The position numbers were made by a program, and so were the translations under genes. Shown here piece by piece: positions 9,914-15,644 of a stretch of DNA of 64,000 bases (its first letter is position 1; every line of letters starts with the position of its first letter). The notes under the pieces were generated by a model, which did no database searches, was not told where the DNA came from, and saw only the letters and a program-made list of their open reading frames with translations. Source of the DNA: Mesobaculum littorinae (lineage in GTDB: Bacteria > Pseudomonadota > Alphaproteobacteria > Rhodobacterales > Rhodobacteraceae); contig NZ_RQXX01000002.1 in assembly GCF_004011175.1 (NCBI RefSeq), positions 496,001-560,000 on the forward strand, written 5' to 3'.

Positions 9914-10003
9914 TCGCGATGATTGTTCCTGATAAATAGATTCGGAAACCTTCGCTTAACCTCTTGGCCGCAATTGTGTCTCAAATTCGACGGAGATACC
10001 GAG

Positions 10004-10456
10004 TTGCAGGTCTTAATCGCAAACTGTGATACTGAAAACTCCAACGCCTGGTCGACGGTCTTCGAAGCCGCGGGGCACCGAGTCGTCTGCGCCAGCACCG
10101 TGTGGGAAGCTGAGCAGAAGCTGCTGTGCCAGCGCTTTGACCTGCTGATCGCTTGCCTCGAGCTGGGCGACGACAGCGGCCTGTCTCTGGTGACAATGGC
10201 CGGATTGCGCACGCCGCCCACGATGGTCCTGCTGATGACCGCGTCTCGTACCTTCTGCCGGGGTGAGCTTTTCGGGTTCGGCAACAACATCGAGGTGGTG
10301 TTGCCTGAGTCGATCCCGCCCGAGGAATTGCTGGCTGTCGGCGAATACCGCGCCTGCCTGCGCTGCGGCGGCTGCGTCGCGACATGCGTTCTGAACACGC
10401 CATCCTGCCCGCCCTCTTTCCTCCGCGTGAACGGCGGCCGGTCCGTGCTGGGCTAG
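10004..10456 (+). CDS. Degenerate receiver-like protein with cysteine-rich tail
   Basis: Best read as 150 residues from TTG at 10004, with CGGAGA just upstream; a longer reading from 9923 adds unlikely residues and has no ribosome binding site. Residues 2-112 follow the receiver fold (strand QVLIAN, helix, strand FDLLIACLELGDDSG, strand MVLLMTA, ending PPEELLAVGEY). The phosphoacceptor aspartate of the third strand is replaced by Cys51, the acidic pair after strand 1 is not standard, and the conserved lysine before the last helix is missing, so it is probably a pseudo-receiver. The tail carries C118, C121, C124, C128 and C135, spaced like a metal site. It converges on the sRNA array. Function unknown. 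Confidence 0.55.
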   Translation: MQVLIANCDTENSNAWSTVFEAAGHRVVCASTVWEAEQKLLCQRFDLLIACLELGDDSGLSLVTMAGLRTPPTMVLLMTASRTFCRGELFGFGNNIEVVLPESIPPEELLAVGEYRACLRCGGCVATCVLNTPSCPPSFLRVNGGRSVLG

Positions 10457-10460
10457 GGCG

Positions 10461-10502
10461 GAAAAGAAAAACGGCGGCGCCCGGGAGGAGGTGGACGCCG
10501 CC
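10461..10502 (-). terminator. Rho-independent terminator closing the sRNA array
   Basis: The last hairpin of the array (stem 10473-10482 with 10493-10502, loop carrying CCTCCTCCC on the minus strand) is followed on the minus strand by TTTTTCTTTT. Stem plus T-run is a standard intrinsic terminator, so the last sRNA hairpin doubles as the transcript end. Confidence 0.8.
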
Positions 10503-10548
10503 GCTCTTCACCACGGGCCAACTCCAGGGAGGAGGAGGGAGCGACCCG
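10473..10548 (-). ncRNA. CcsR-like sRNA, eighth and last copy (repeat unit 1)
   Basis: Loop motifs at 10527-10535 and 10483-10491. Its second hairpin is the most stable of the repeat units (GGCGGCG against CGCCGCC) and leads into the T-run that ends the transcript. Confidence 0.82.
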
Positions 10549-10585
10549 CATATCGTCGGGGTCTCGCGACCCCGGGTGAGAGGCC

Positions 10586-10661
10586 GGCGACGTCCGGGAG
10601 GAGGTGGACGCCGCCGCTCTTCACCACGGGCCAACTCCAGGGAGGAGGAGGGAGCGACCCG
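10586..10661 (-). ncRNA. CcsR-like sRNA, seventh copy (repeat unit 2)
   Basis: Loop motifs at 10640-10648 and 10596-10604; same layout as the other repeat units. Confidence 0.8.
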
Positions 10662-10698
10662 CATATCGTCGGGGCCTTGCGACCCCGGGTGAGAGGCC

Positions 10699-10774
10699 GG
10701 CGACGTCCGGGAGGAGGTGGACGCCGCCGCTCTTCACCACGGGCCAACTCCAGGGAGGAGGAGGGAGCGACCCG
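10699..10774 (-). ncRNA. CcsR-like sRNA, sixth copy (repeat unit 3)
   Basis: Loop motifs at 10753-10761 and 10709-10717; appears identical to the units on either side. Confidence 0.8.
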
Positions 10775-10811
10775 CATATCGTCGGGGCCTTGCGACCCCG
10801 GGTGAGAGGCC

Positions 10812-10887
10812 GGCGACGTCCGGGAGGAGGTGGACGCCGCCGCTCTTCACCACGGGCCAACTCCAGGGAGGAGGAGGGAGCGACCCG
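10812..10887 (-). ncRNA. CcsR-like sRNA, fifth copy (repeat unit 4)
   Basis: Loop motifs at 10866-10874 and 10822-10830; appears identical to the units on either side. Confidence 0.8.
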
Positions 10888-10924
10888 CATATCGTCGGGG
10901 CCTTGCGACCCCGGGTGAGAGGCC

Positions 10925-11000
10925 GGCGACGTCCGGGAGGAGGTGGACGCCGCCGCTCTTCACCACGGGCCAACTCCAGGGAGGAGGAGGGAGCGACCCG
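10925..11000 (-). ncRNA. CcsR-like sRNA, fourth copy (repeat unit 5)
   Basis: Loop motifs at 10979-10987 and 10935-10943; same two-hairpin layout and 44-bp loop spacing as the neighbouring repeat units. Confidence 0.8.
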
Positions 11001-11037
11001 CATATCGTCGGGGCCTTGCGACCCCGGGTGAGAGGCC

Positions 11038-11113
11038 GGCGACGCCCGGGAGGAGGTGGACGCCGCCGCTCTTCACCACGGGCCAACTCCAGGGAGGAGG
11101 AGGGAGCGACCCG
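11038..11113 (-). ncRNA. CcsR-like sRNA, third copy (repeat unit 6)
   Basis: Loop motifs at 11092-11100 and 11048-11056. The upstream hairpin has an interrupted stem (CGGG...CTCC with GGAG...CCCG), the downstream one a 10-bp stem. Sequence upstream of it on the minus strand differs from the other repeat units because the tandem array ends here. Confidence 0.8.
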
Positions 11114-11152
11114 TATCTCGTTGAGACCCAGAAGAGGGCCCCGGAATTCGGC

Positions 11153-11223
11153 GCGACGACACCAGGGAGGAGGTTGGTGCCGTCGCTCTGAACAGGACGC
11201 CCCGGGAGGAGGTGGGGGCCCTG
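11153..11223 (-). ncRNA. CcsR-like sRNA, second copy
   Basis: Hairpin one pairs 11193-11203 with 11214-11223 (one bulge) around the loop at 11204-11213; hairpin two pairs 11153-11164 with 11175-11186 around 11165-11174. Compensating stem differences from the first copy with conserved CCTCCTCCC loops argue for selection on structure. Confidence 0.83.
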
Positions 11224-11267
11224 AACCTTCGATCCGTCACCCTCGGGCCCGGATCAGTTGTAGGGGT

Positions 11268-11340
11268 GCGGCGACATCGGGGAGGAGGTCGATGTCACCG
11301 CGGGCTTCGGTCACGCCGGGAGGAGGTGGCGTGGCCGAGG
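11268..11340 (-). ncRNA. CcsR-like sRNA, first copy after DUF1127 gene
   Basis: Two hairpins on the minus strand, each with CCTCCTCCC in a ten-base loop. The first has an unbroken 13-bp stem (11305-11317 with 11328-11340, G-T pairs included); the second pairs 11268-11279 with 11290-11301 with one mismatch. It starts 9 bases past the DUF1127 stop codon, as expected for a co-transcribed, processed CcsR RNA. Stem sequences differ from all other copies while the loops are the same. Confidence 0.85.
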
Positions 11341-11349
11341 CCGAAAACC

Positions 11350-11565
11350 TTATTGGCCGTAAGCCGCTTCCAGAGCGACGCGGCGGATCATCGAACGACC
11401 CAGGCCCAGGTCGGCCAGCTCGCGGTTGCTCAGGGCATCCAGTTCGCTCAGCGTTTCGCGGTAGACGCGATACTGGGCCATCCGCTGACGGACCGACCGG
11501 ATCGCCGCCGACGCACGCTGCGTCGCACCGGTTTCGAAGTTGTTCGAAGCGCTAACAAAAGCCAT
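11350..11565 (-). CDS. DUF1127 small protein, CcaF1-like
   Basis: Encodes 71 residues from the second of two adjacent ATG codons (11565), with GAGG six bases upstream. The C-terminal 40 residues (YRVYRETLSELDALSNRELADLGLG split over the domain, then RSMIRRVALEAAYGQ) are the DUF1127 domain, a basic helical module. In Rhodobacter sphaeroides a DUF1127 protein (CcaF1) is co-transcribed with the CcsR sRNAs from RpoHI/RpoHII stress promoters and binds RNA to help their maturation. The same order, DUF1127 gene then CCTCCTCCC hairpins, is seen here, so I infer the same role. I could not identify a convincing heat-shock-sigma promoter by eye. Divergent from mrp. Confidence 0.88.
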   Translation of the reverse strand: MAFVSASNNFETGATQRASAAIRSVRQRMAQYRVYRETLSELDALSNRELADLGLGRSMIRRVALEAAYGQ

Positions 11566-11843
11566 CATCTGCCTCATACGTCTGTGCGGCGGTACCCTCG
11601 GCCCCGGACCCTTCCGGTTGCTGTGTCCGCCGCTGTTGACGCAAACATCGCCATTATGCTGCGGTTGCACAATCCCGGAAAAGGTCAATGCTGCCATGCG
11701 GCAAATGCATATGACGTGCTGACCTATTTTTTAATCTTTCGGGCGCCAAGGCTGCTGCTTCGCCGGGCATCCCGTGTCTGTCCCCGCCCTTGTCTGCCCC
11801 CGCGATCCGTGGTCCCACTCGGGCAGAACCAAGGAGAGTGTCC

Positions 11844-12974
11844 ATGCCCGTGTCCCGCGACGATATTCTGTCCACCCTTCGCGGCACTGCCCTGCCTGAC
11901 GGGGGGGATCTGGTGTCGCGTGACATGATCCGCGCCCTCACGGTTGAAGGCGGGGTCGTGCGTTTCGTGATCGAGGCGCCCTCGGCCGAGCAGGCCCAGA
12001 CCTACGGCCCCGCGCGCGATGCGGCCGAGGCCGCCGTCCGTAGGCTGCCCGATGTCGCGCAGGTCTCGGTCGTTCTGACGGCGCATGGCCCGGCGGCCCG
12101 GCCCGGCCCCGGCTCCTCCGGGGCGCCGGCGGGTGCAGGGGGCGGCGCGGGCGGGGACGAGCCGCCCAGCCTCAAGGTGGGACGGCATCCCACGCCGCAG
12201 CAGGGGCAGGGGCCGCAGCGAGTCGCGGGGGTCGACCGGATCATCGCCGTAGCCTCGGGCAAGGGCGGGGTGGGCAAATCCACCGTCGCGTCGAACCTCG
12301 CCGTTGCTTTGGCACGCGAGGGGCGCCGCGTCGGGCTGCTCGACGCCGACATCTACGGGCCCTCGCAGCCGCGGATGATGGGGGTCAGCCAGCGCCCGGC
12401 CTCGCCCGACGGCAAGACGATCATTCCGCTGCAGGCGCATGGCGTCACGATGATGTCGATCGGGCTGATGGTCGATCCCGATCGCGCGGTCGTCTGGCGC
12501 GGGCCGATGCTGATGGGCGCGTTGCAGCAGATGCTGGGGCAGGTGGCCTGGGGCGAGCTGGACATCCTGATCGTCGATCTGCCGCCCGGCACCGGCGACG
12601 TGCAGCTGACGCTGTGCCAGCGCACGGCGATGACCGGCGCGCTGGTGGTGTCGACGCCGCAGGACGTGGCGCTGCTGGATGCGCGCAAGGCGCTCGACAT
12701 GTTCCGCACGCTCAAGACCCCGGTCCTGGGGCTGATCGAGAACATGGCCGTCTACCACTGCCCTCATTGCGGGGAGGCGTCGCATCCCTTCGGCGAAGGC
12801 GGCGTGCAGGCCGAGGCCGAAAAGCTGGACCTGCCGTTTCTCGGGGCGCTGCCGCTGGCGCTGGACGTGCGCACGGGCGGGGACGACGGCCGTCCCATCG
12901 CGGCGGGGGATACGCCCGATGCAGCCCCCTACCGCGCGCTTGCCCGCCGCCTGGTCGCGGGTGGGATGGCGTGA
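11844..12974 (+). CDS. mrp: Mrp/ApbC-family iron-sulfur cluster carrier ATPase
   Basis: Encodes 376 residues from ATG at 11844 (AAGGAGAG upstream). An N-terminal MIP18/DUF59 domain (about 1-90) is followed by a Pro/Gly-rich linker and the NTPase domain with the deviant Walker [17 protein letters not shown] near residue 140, a [14 protein letters not shown] switch, and the metal-binding CxxC in YHCPHCG near the C-terminal third. Mrp proteins hold a bridging Fe-S cluster between two subunits and hand it to target enzymes in the cytoplasm. Fe-S enzymes in this window that could use it include SoeA/SoeB and serine dehydratase. It lies directly before the dcw leader. Confidence 0.95.
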   Translation: MPVSRDDILSTLRGTALPDGGDLVSRDMIRALTVEGGVVRFVIEAPSAEQAQTYGPARDAAEAAVRRLPDVAQVSVVLTAHGPAARPGPGSSGAPAGAGGGAGGDEPPSLKVGRHPTPQQGQGPQRVAGVDRIIAVASGKGGVGKSTVASNLAVALAREGRRVGLLDADIYGPSQPRMMGVSQRPASPDGKTIIPLQAHGVTMMSIGLMVDPDRAVVWRGPMLMGALQQMLGQVAWGELDILIVDLPPGTGDVQLTLCQRTAMTGALVVSTPQDVALLDARKALDMFRTLKTPVLGLIENMAVYHCPHCGEASHPFGEGGVQAEAEKLDLPFLGALPLALDVRTGGDDGRPIAAGDTPDAAPYRALARRLVAGGMA

Positions 12975-12984
12975 TCGCGTAACC

Positions 12985-13012
12985 CCCGGGTCCGTCCAGC
13001 GTCGGACCCGGG
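12985..13012 (+). terminator. Hairpin after mrp
   Basis: Perfect 10-bp stem CCCGGGTCCG/CGGACCCGGG with an eight-base loop, eleven bases after the mrp stop. No T-run follows. Its right arm abuts the first MraZ-type box. Confidence 0.55.
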
Positions 13013-13056
13013 TGGGAGATCATGGGACGTGCTGGGCCTTATGGGAAACCATGGGA
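13013..13056 (+). promoter_or_regulatory. Five direct TGGGA/C repeats, candidate MraZ operator
   Basis: TGGGA at 13013, TGGGA at 13023, TGGGC at 13033, TGGGA at 13042 and TGGGA at 13052, so spacing is 10, 10, 9 and 10 bp. MraZ in E. coli and mycoplasmas binds direct repeats of TGGGN separated by five bases upstream of its own operon. The match in sequence and phase is strong; the 660-bp distance to mraZ is unusual. Confidence 0.75.
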
Positions 13057-13121
13057 CAGATCCGGGTCTTGCGGGGCGGACTTGCGGTGCCGGGGCCTGT
13101 CGTAACGCGTCTGGCCCCGCA

Positions 13122-13178
13122 GAATCCGGTAGAAGCCGCCCAAAAGTTCCCTCCGGCAGAATCACGACTCGGTGAATC
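13122..13178. promoter_or_regulatory. Cluster of four GANTC methylation sites
   Basis: GAATC at 13122, GAATC at 13159, GACTC at 13166 and GAATC at 13174. GANTC is the target of the cell-cycle methyltransferase CcrM in alphaproteobacteria; at this base composition one site per roughly 300 bp is expected. A link to dcw timing is inference. Confidence 0.5.
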
Positions 13179-13262
13179 GGCGGCTTGTGGCCCGCTGAGG
13201 GGGCAAAGTGCCTGCCGTGGACACCGGATCGGGGCAAGATGTTCCCTGATGTCCGCCCGCGT

Positions 13263-13311
13263 TAAGTAAAAAAGCGGAACTTTTTTGCCACACGAGGCGT
13301 GGCTATATATA
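13263..13311 (+). promoter_or_regulatory. AT-rich candidate promoter in the dcw leader
   Basis: The segment has an A-run, a T-run (13281-13286) ending in TTGCCA, and CTATATATAT at 13303-13312. CTATAT fits the alphaproteobacterial -10 element, but no good -35 box sits at 17 bp, so the exact promoter is uncertain. A short inverted repeat GCCAC...GTGGC lies between. Confidence 0.35.
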
Positions 13312-13367
13312 TGGCCGCTTTTCGGCTGGCCGCCTACATATGGTGTAAAATCCGGGTTATCCCCGTG

Positions 13368-13376
13368 TTATCCACA
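13368..13376 (+). promoter_or_regulatory. Consensus DnaA box
   Basis: TTATCCACA matches the strict DnaA box at all nine positions; a weaker copy (TTATCCCCG) lies about a dozen bases before it. It is inside the dcw leader, not near a replication origin gene. Confidence 0.6.
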
Positions 13377-13396
13377 AATTTGGGCGGCGACCCGAA

Positions 13397-13427
13397 GGCC
13401 GTCCGGCGGGAAACCGGCCCGTTTTTC
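13397..13427 (+). terminator. Terminator-like hairpin inside the dcw leader
   Basis: GGCCG (13397-13401) pairs with CGGCC (13415-13419), with further possible pairing inside the loop (CCGG with CCGG), followed by CGTTTTTCG. Orientation is that of the dcw genes, about 290 bp before mraZ. It fits the 3' end of an UpsM-like sRNA or an attenuator. Confidence 0.6.
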
Positions 13428-13433
13428 GTTGCG

Positions 13434-13458
13434 TCCCATGTTTTCCCATGGCATCCCT
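13434..13458 (-). promoter_or_regulatory. Inverted set of three MraZ-type boxes
   Basis: TCCCA at 13434, TCCCA at 13444 and TCCCT at 13454 on the plus strand, which read as TGGGA, TGGGA and AGGGA on the minus strand, exactly 10 bp apart. This is the MraZ repeat pattern in the opposite orientation to the set at 13013. Confidence 0.55.
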
Positions 13459-13715
13459 TGGTCATCGAAAGGCAGACGGGCAACGACGCAAACAAAGGCA
13501 TCCAAGACCTTAAGGCGGCACAATAAAAGAAACGCAGGTTTCATACAGGCAGCCCCCTTCCTGACGATACTGAAATCCGGCGCGCGGGCGAGCAGACATC
13601 CCCCCAGGTGGCGCGCGCAGTCGGACGACCCCGGCGACGGGAGAGCGGCGGCGGATCGAAGAATGGCAGCTCTTCGGTCCGCCGTTTCGCGTTCAAATAC
13701 CAGAATTCCGGGGGC

Positions 13716-14222
13716 ATGAATAGAGCGGGGATCCGGGCTGTGGTCCAGACCTTCAGAGGCGATCACACGAACCCGCTGGACAGCAAGTCCCGTGTCTCGA
13801 TTCCGGCCGATTTCCGCAAGGTGCTCGACATGGGCGATCCCGACCGCGAGGCGGGAACGCACCCCCGCGTGGTCATCGTCTACGGCGATCACAAGCGGCA
13901 TCACCTGGAATGCTACACGATCACCGCCATCGATGAAATTGACGAGATTATCAAAGGCATGTCGCGCGGCTCTAAGAGGCGGCGTGCCCTGCAACGGCTG
14001 TTCAACGGCCAGTCGGTCACGGTGTCGATGGACGAAACCGGGCGGCTGGTTCTGTCCGCGCGGCTGCGTGCCGAGGCGGGGCTCGACAAGAAGGCCTACA
14101 TCATCGGCAACGGCGACACCTTCCAGATCTGGAACCCGGAGACCTTCGACGAACTGGCCGACGCGGATCTCGATGCGGACGAGGATTTCGATCCCGACAT
14201 CGATCCGACGGCCTACCTCTAG
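13716..14222 (+). CDS. mraZ: Transcriptional regulator MraZ
   Basis: Encodes 168 residues if ATG 13716 is used; a GTG at 13740 just before VVQTFRGDH would give a protein closer to the usual MraZ start, and neither has a strong ribosome binding site. Two SpoVT/AbrB-like half-domains are present, each with the DxxxR signature: DSKSRVSIPADFR and DETGRLVLSARLR. MraZ binds DNA as a ring-shaped multimer, recognises TGGGN repeats and tunes the dcw operon that it heads. A poly-acidic tail (DADLDADEDFDPDID) is extra. It is followed after nine bases by rsmH. Confidence 0.93.
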   Translation: MNRAGIRAVVQTFRGDHTNPLDSKSRVSIPADFRKVLDMGDPDREAGTHPRVVIVYGDHKRHHLECYTITAIDEIDEIIKGMSRGSKRRRALQRLFNGQSVTVSMDETGRLVLSARLRAEAGLDKKAYIIGNGDTFQIWNPETFDELADADLDADEDFDPDIDPTAYL

Positions 14223-14231
14223 GTCCGGGGT

Positions 14232-15230
14232 ATGACGGTCGACCGTTCCTCCGACGCTGCCGCACCGCACGTCCCGGTGCTGATCGGCGCGATCCTCGAT
14301 CACGCGGCCCCGATCGCGGGCCGCTGGCTGGATGGCACCTTCGGCGCGGGGGGCTACACCCGCCGGCTGCTGGACGCCGGAGCCGAGACGGTCGTGGCTG
14401 TTGACCGCGACCCCAGCGTGTTCGATATGGCCCGCGACTGGGCCCCCGCCTACGGCGACCGGCTGCGGATGGTCGAGGGGCAGTTTTCGGACCTCGACAC
14501 CCATGCCGGCGGGCCGCTCGACGGGGTGGTGCTGGATCTCGGCGTGTCCTCGATGCAGCTGGACCAGGCCGAGCGGGGCTTTTCCTTCCAGAAGGACGGC
14601 CCCCTCGACATGCGGATGAGCGGGCAGGGCCCCTCAGCCGCGGATCTGGTGAACGGGGCCGAAGAGCAGGTGTTGGCCGACATCCTGTTCCACTACGGAG
14701 AAGAGCGCGCGGCGCGGCGCATCGCCCGCGCCATCGTCGCCGCCCGTGCCACCGCCCGGATCGAGACGACGCGCGCCCTGGCGCGGATCGTCGAATCCTG
14801 CCTGCCGCGCCAGAAACCCGGGCAAAGCCATCCCGCCACCCGCAGCTTCCAGGCGATCCGCATTGCGGTGAATGATGAATTCGGCGAACTGGAGCGCGGG
14901 CTCGAGGCCGCCGAACGGGCGCTGGCCCCCGGCGGCTGGCTGGCCGTCGTCAGCTTTCATTCAATGGAGGACCGGGTGGTCAAACGGTTCTTTCAGCAGC
15001 GCGCGGGCGGCGGCGGCGGCGGCAGCCGGCACGCCCCCGTGGTCGAGGCCGAGCCGCTGCGCTTTGTGGAGGTCAGCAAGGGCATCACCGCCGACGCGGC
15101 CGAGCGCGAGGCCAATCCGCGCGCCCGCTCGGCGCGGCTGCGCATGGCACGGCGCACCGACGTGCCGTCGGGCGAGGTCGATCGCACGCGGCTGGGCCTG
15201 CCCAGGTTCGAGATCAGGGGGAAGATCTGA
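14232..15230 (+). CDS. rsmH: 16S rRNA m4C1402 methyltransferase RsmH
   Basis: Encodes 332 residues. The protein N4-methylates C1402 in the ribosomal P site using S-adenosylmethionine. Visible motifs are [12 protein letters not shown] at the N terminus, the cofactor loop [24 protein letters not shown] with the following GFSF segment, and [13 protein letters not shown] near residue 245. A glycine run (GGGGGG, around residue 260) is a small insertion. It is the second gene of the dcw run; its stop is directly followed by the ftsL start with no gap. Confidence 0.96.
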   Translation: MTVDRSSDAAAPHVPVLIGAILDHAAPIAGRWLDGTFGAGGYTRRLLDAGAETVVAVDRDPSVFDMARDWAPAYGDRLRMVEGQFSDLDTHAGGPLDGVVLDLGVSSMQLDQAERGFSFQKDGPLDMRMSGQGPSAADLVNGAEEQVLADILFHYGEERAARRIARAIVAARATARIETTRALARIVESCLPRQKPGQSHPATRSFQAIRIAVNDEFGELERGLEAAERALAPGGWLAVVSFHSMEDRVVKRFFQQRAGGGGGGSRHAPVVEAEPLRFVEVSKGITADAAEREANPRARSARLRMARRTDVPSGEVDRTRLGLPRFEIRGKI

Positions 15231-15644
15231 ATGCGCAACATCCTCTACATCCTCTCGGCGATGGCGGTCATGGGGCTGGCCTTCTGGGCCTACCAGGAAA
15301 ATTACCGCACGCAGGAAACGCTGAACCGGGCCGAAGGGCTGCGGGCCGATATCCGCGACGCCCGCGAGGAGCTGGCCATCCTGCGCGCGGAATGGGCCTA
15401 TCTGAACCGCCCCGACCGACTGCTGGACCTCACGATCATGAACTACGACCGGCTGGGTCTTCTGCCGCTGGCGCCCGAGCAGTTCGCGCTGATTTCTCAG
15501 GTGTCGTTCCCGCCGCCGCCCGAACCCGAACCCGAGGTCCCCGAACTTAGCGCTGCCGACATCGCCGAGGGCAAGCTGAACGGCGTCTCGCCGGTTTCGA
15601 TCAACCCAGGGCTCAACGCCCCGGAACAAGGACTCTTCCCATGA
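15231..15644 (+). CDS. ftsL: Cell division protein FtsL
   Basis: Encodes 137 residues. A single membrane helix at about 3-21 is followed by a periplasmic helix with a heptad pattern (about 25-60, including RAEGLRADIRDAREELAILR) and a WAYLNRPDRL motif typical of alphaproteobacterial FtsL. The C-terminal half is Pro/Glu-rich. FtsL forms a complex with FtsB and FtsQ and recruits and activates FtsI/FtsW at the septum. Identification rests on position between rsmH and ftsI plus this topology. Its stop overlaps the ftsI start (ATGA). Confidence 0.9.
   Translation: MRNILYILSAMAVMGLAFWAYQENYRTQETLNRAEGLRADIRDAREELAILRAEWAYLNRPDRLLDLTIMNYDRLGLLPLAPEQFALISQVSFPPPPEPEPEVPELSAADIAEGKLNGVSPVSINPGLNAPEQGLFP

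Larger units (their letters stand above)
10481..11113. repeat. 113-bp tandem repeat, about 5.6 copies
   Basis: Unit starts fall exactly every 113 bp at 10481, 10594, 10707, 10820, 10933 and 11046; the last copy breaks off at about 11113. Copies 2-5 look identical to each other. Copy 1 differs by a few bases after its second hairpin (GGGGTCTCGCG where the others have GGGGCCTTGCG), and copy 6 begins with CGCCC instead of CGTCC. Each unit holds two inverted repeats whose loops read GGGAGGAGG on the plus strand (CCTCCTCCC on the minus strand). Open frames of 79-104 codons repeat across the units on both strands; they are by-products of the repeat, with no protein family features. Confidence 0.95.
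12975..13715 (+). other. Long dcw leader region upstream of mraZ
   Basis: This 741-bp stretch holds no credible protein gene but a dense set of signals listed separately: a hairpin after mrp, five TGGGA/C repeats, four GANTC sites, an AT-rich candidate promoter, a DnaA box, a terminator-like hairpin and an inverted second set of MraZ-type boxes. The T+A rise at 13260-13380 stands out from the surrounding GC. In Rhodobacter sphaeroides the dcw operon has an unusually long 5' leader from which the sRNA UpsM is made by partial termination and cleavage; this region is in the same place and has a matching layout. Transcript ends are not visible from sequence. Confidence 0.6.

Noticed and set aside
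10481-11113. CRISPR-like repeat array
   Set aside because: The whole 113-bp unit is repeated, spacers included; there are no unique spacers of constant length and no cas genes.
10491-11555. Series of similar open frames of 79-241 codons on both strands across the 113-bp repeat
   Set aside because: They recur only because 113 is not a multiple of three and stops are rare in GC-rich repeats; hairpin structure and DUF1127 context explain the region as sRNA genes.
11566-11843. RpoH-type promoter before the DUF1127 gene
   Set aside because: TTGACC and CATAAT are present on the minus strand but about 24 bp apart; no pair with acceptable spacing was found, so no promoter is claimed.
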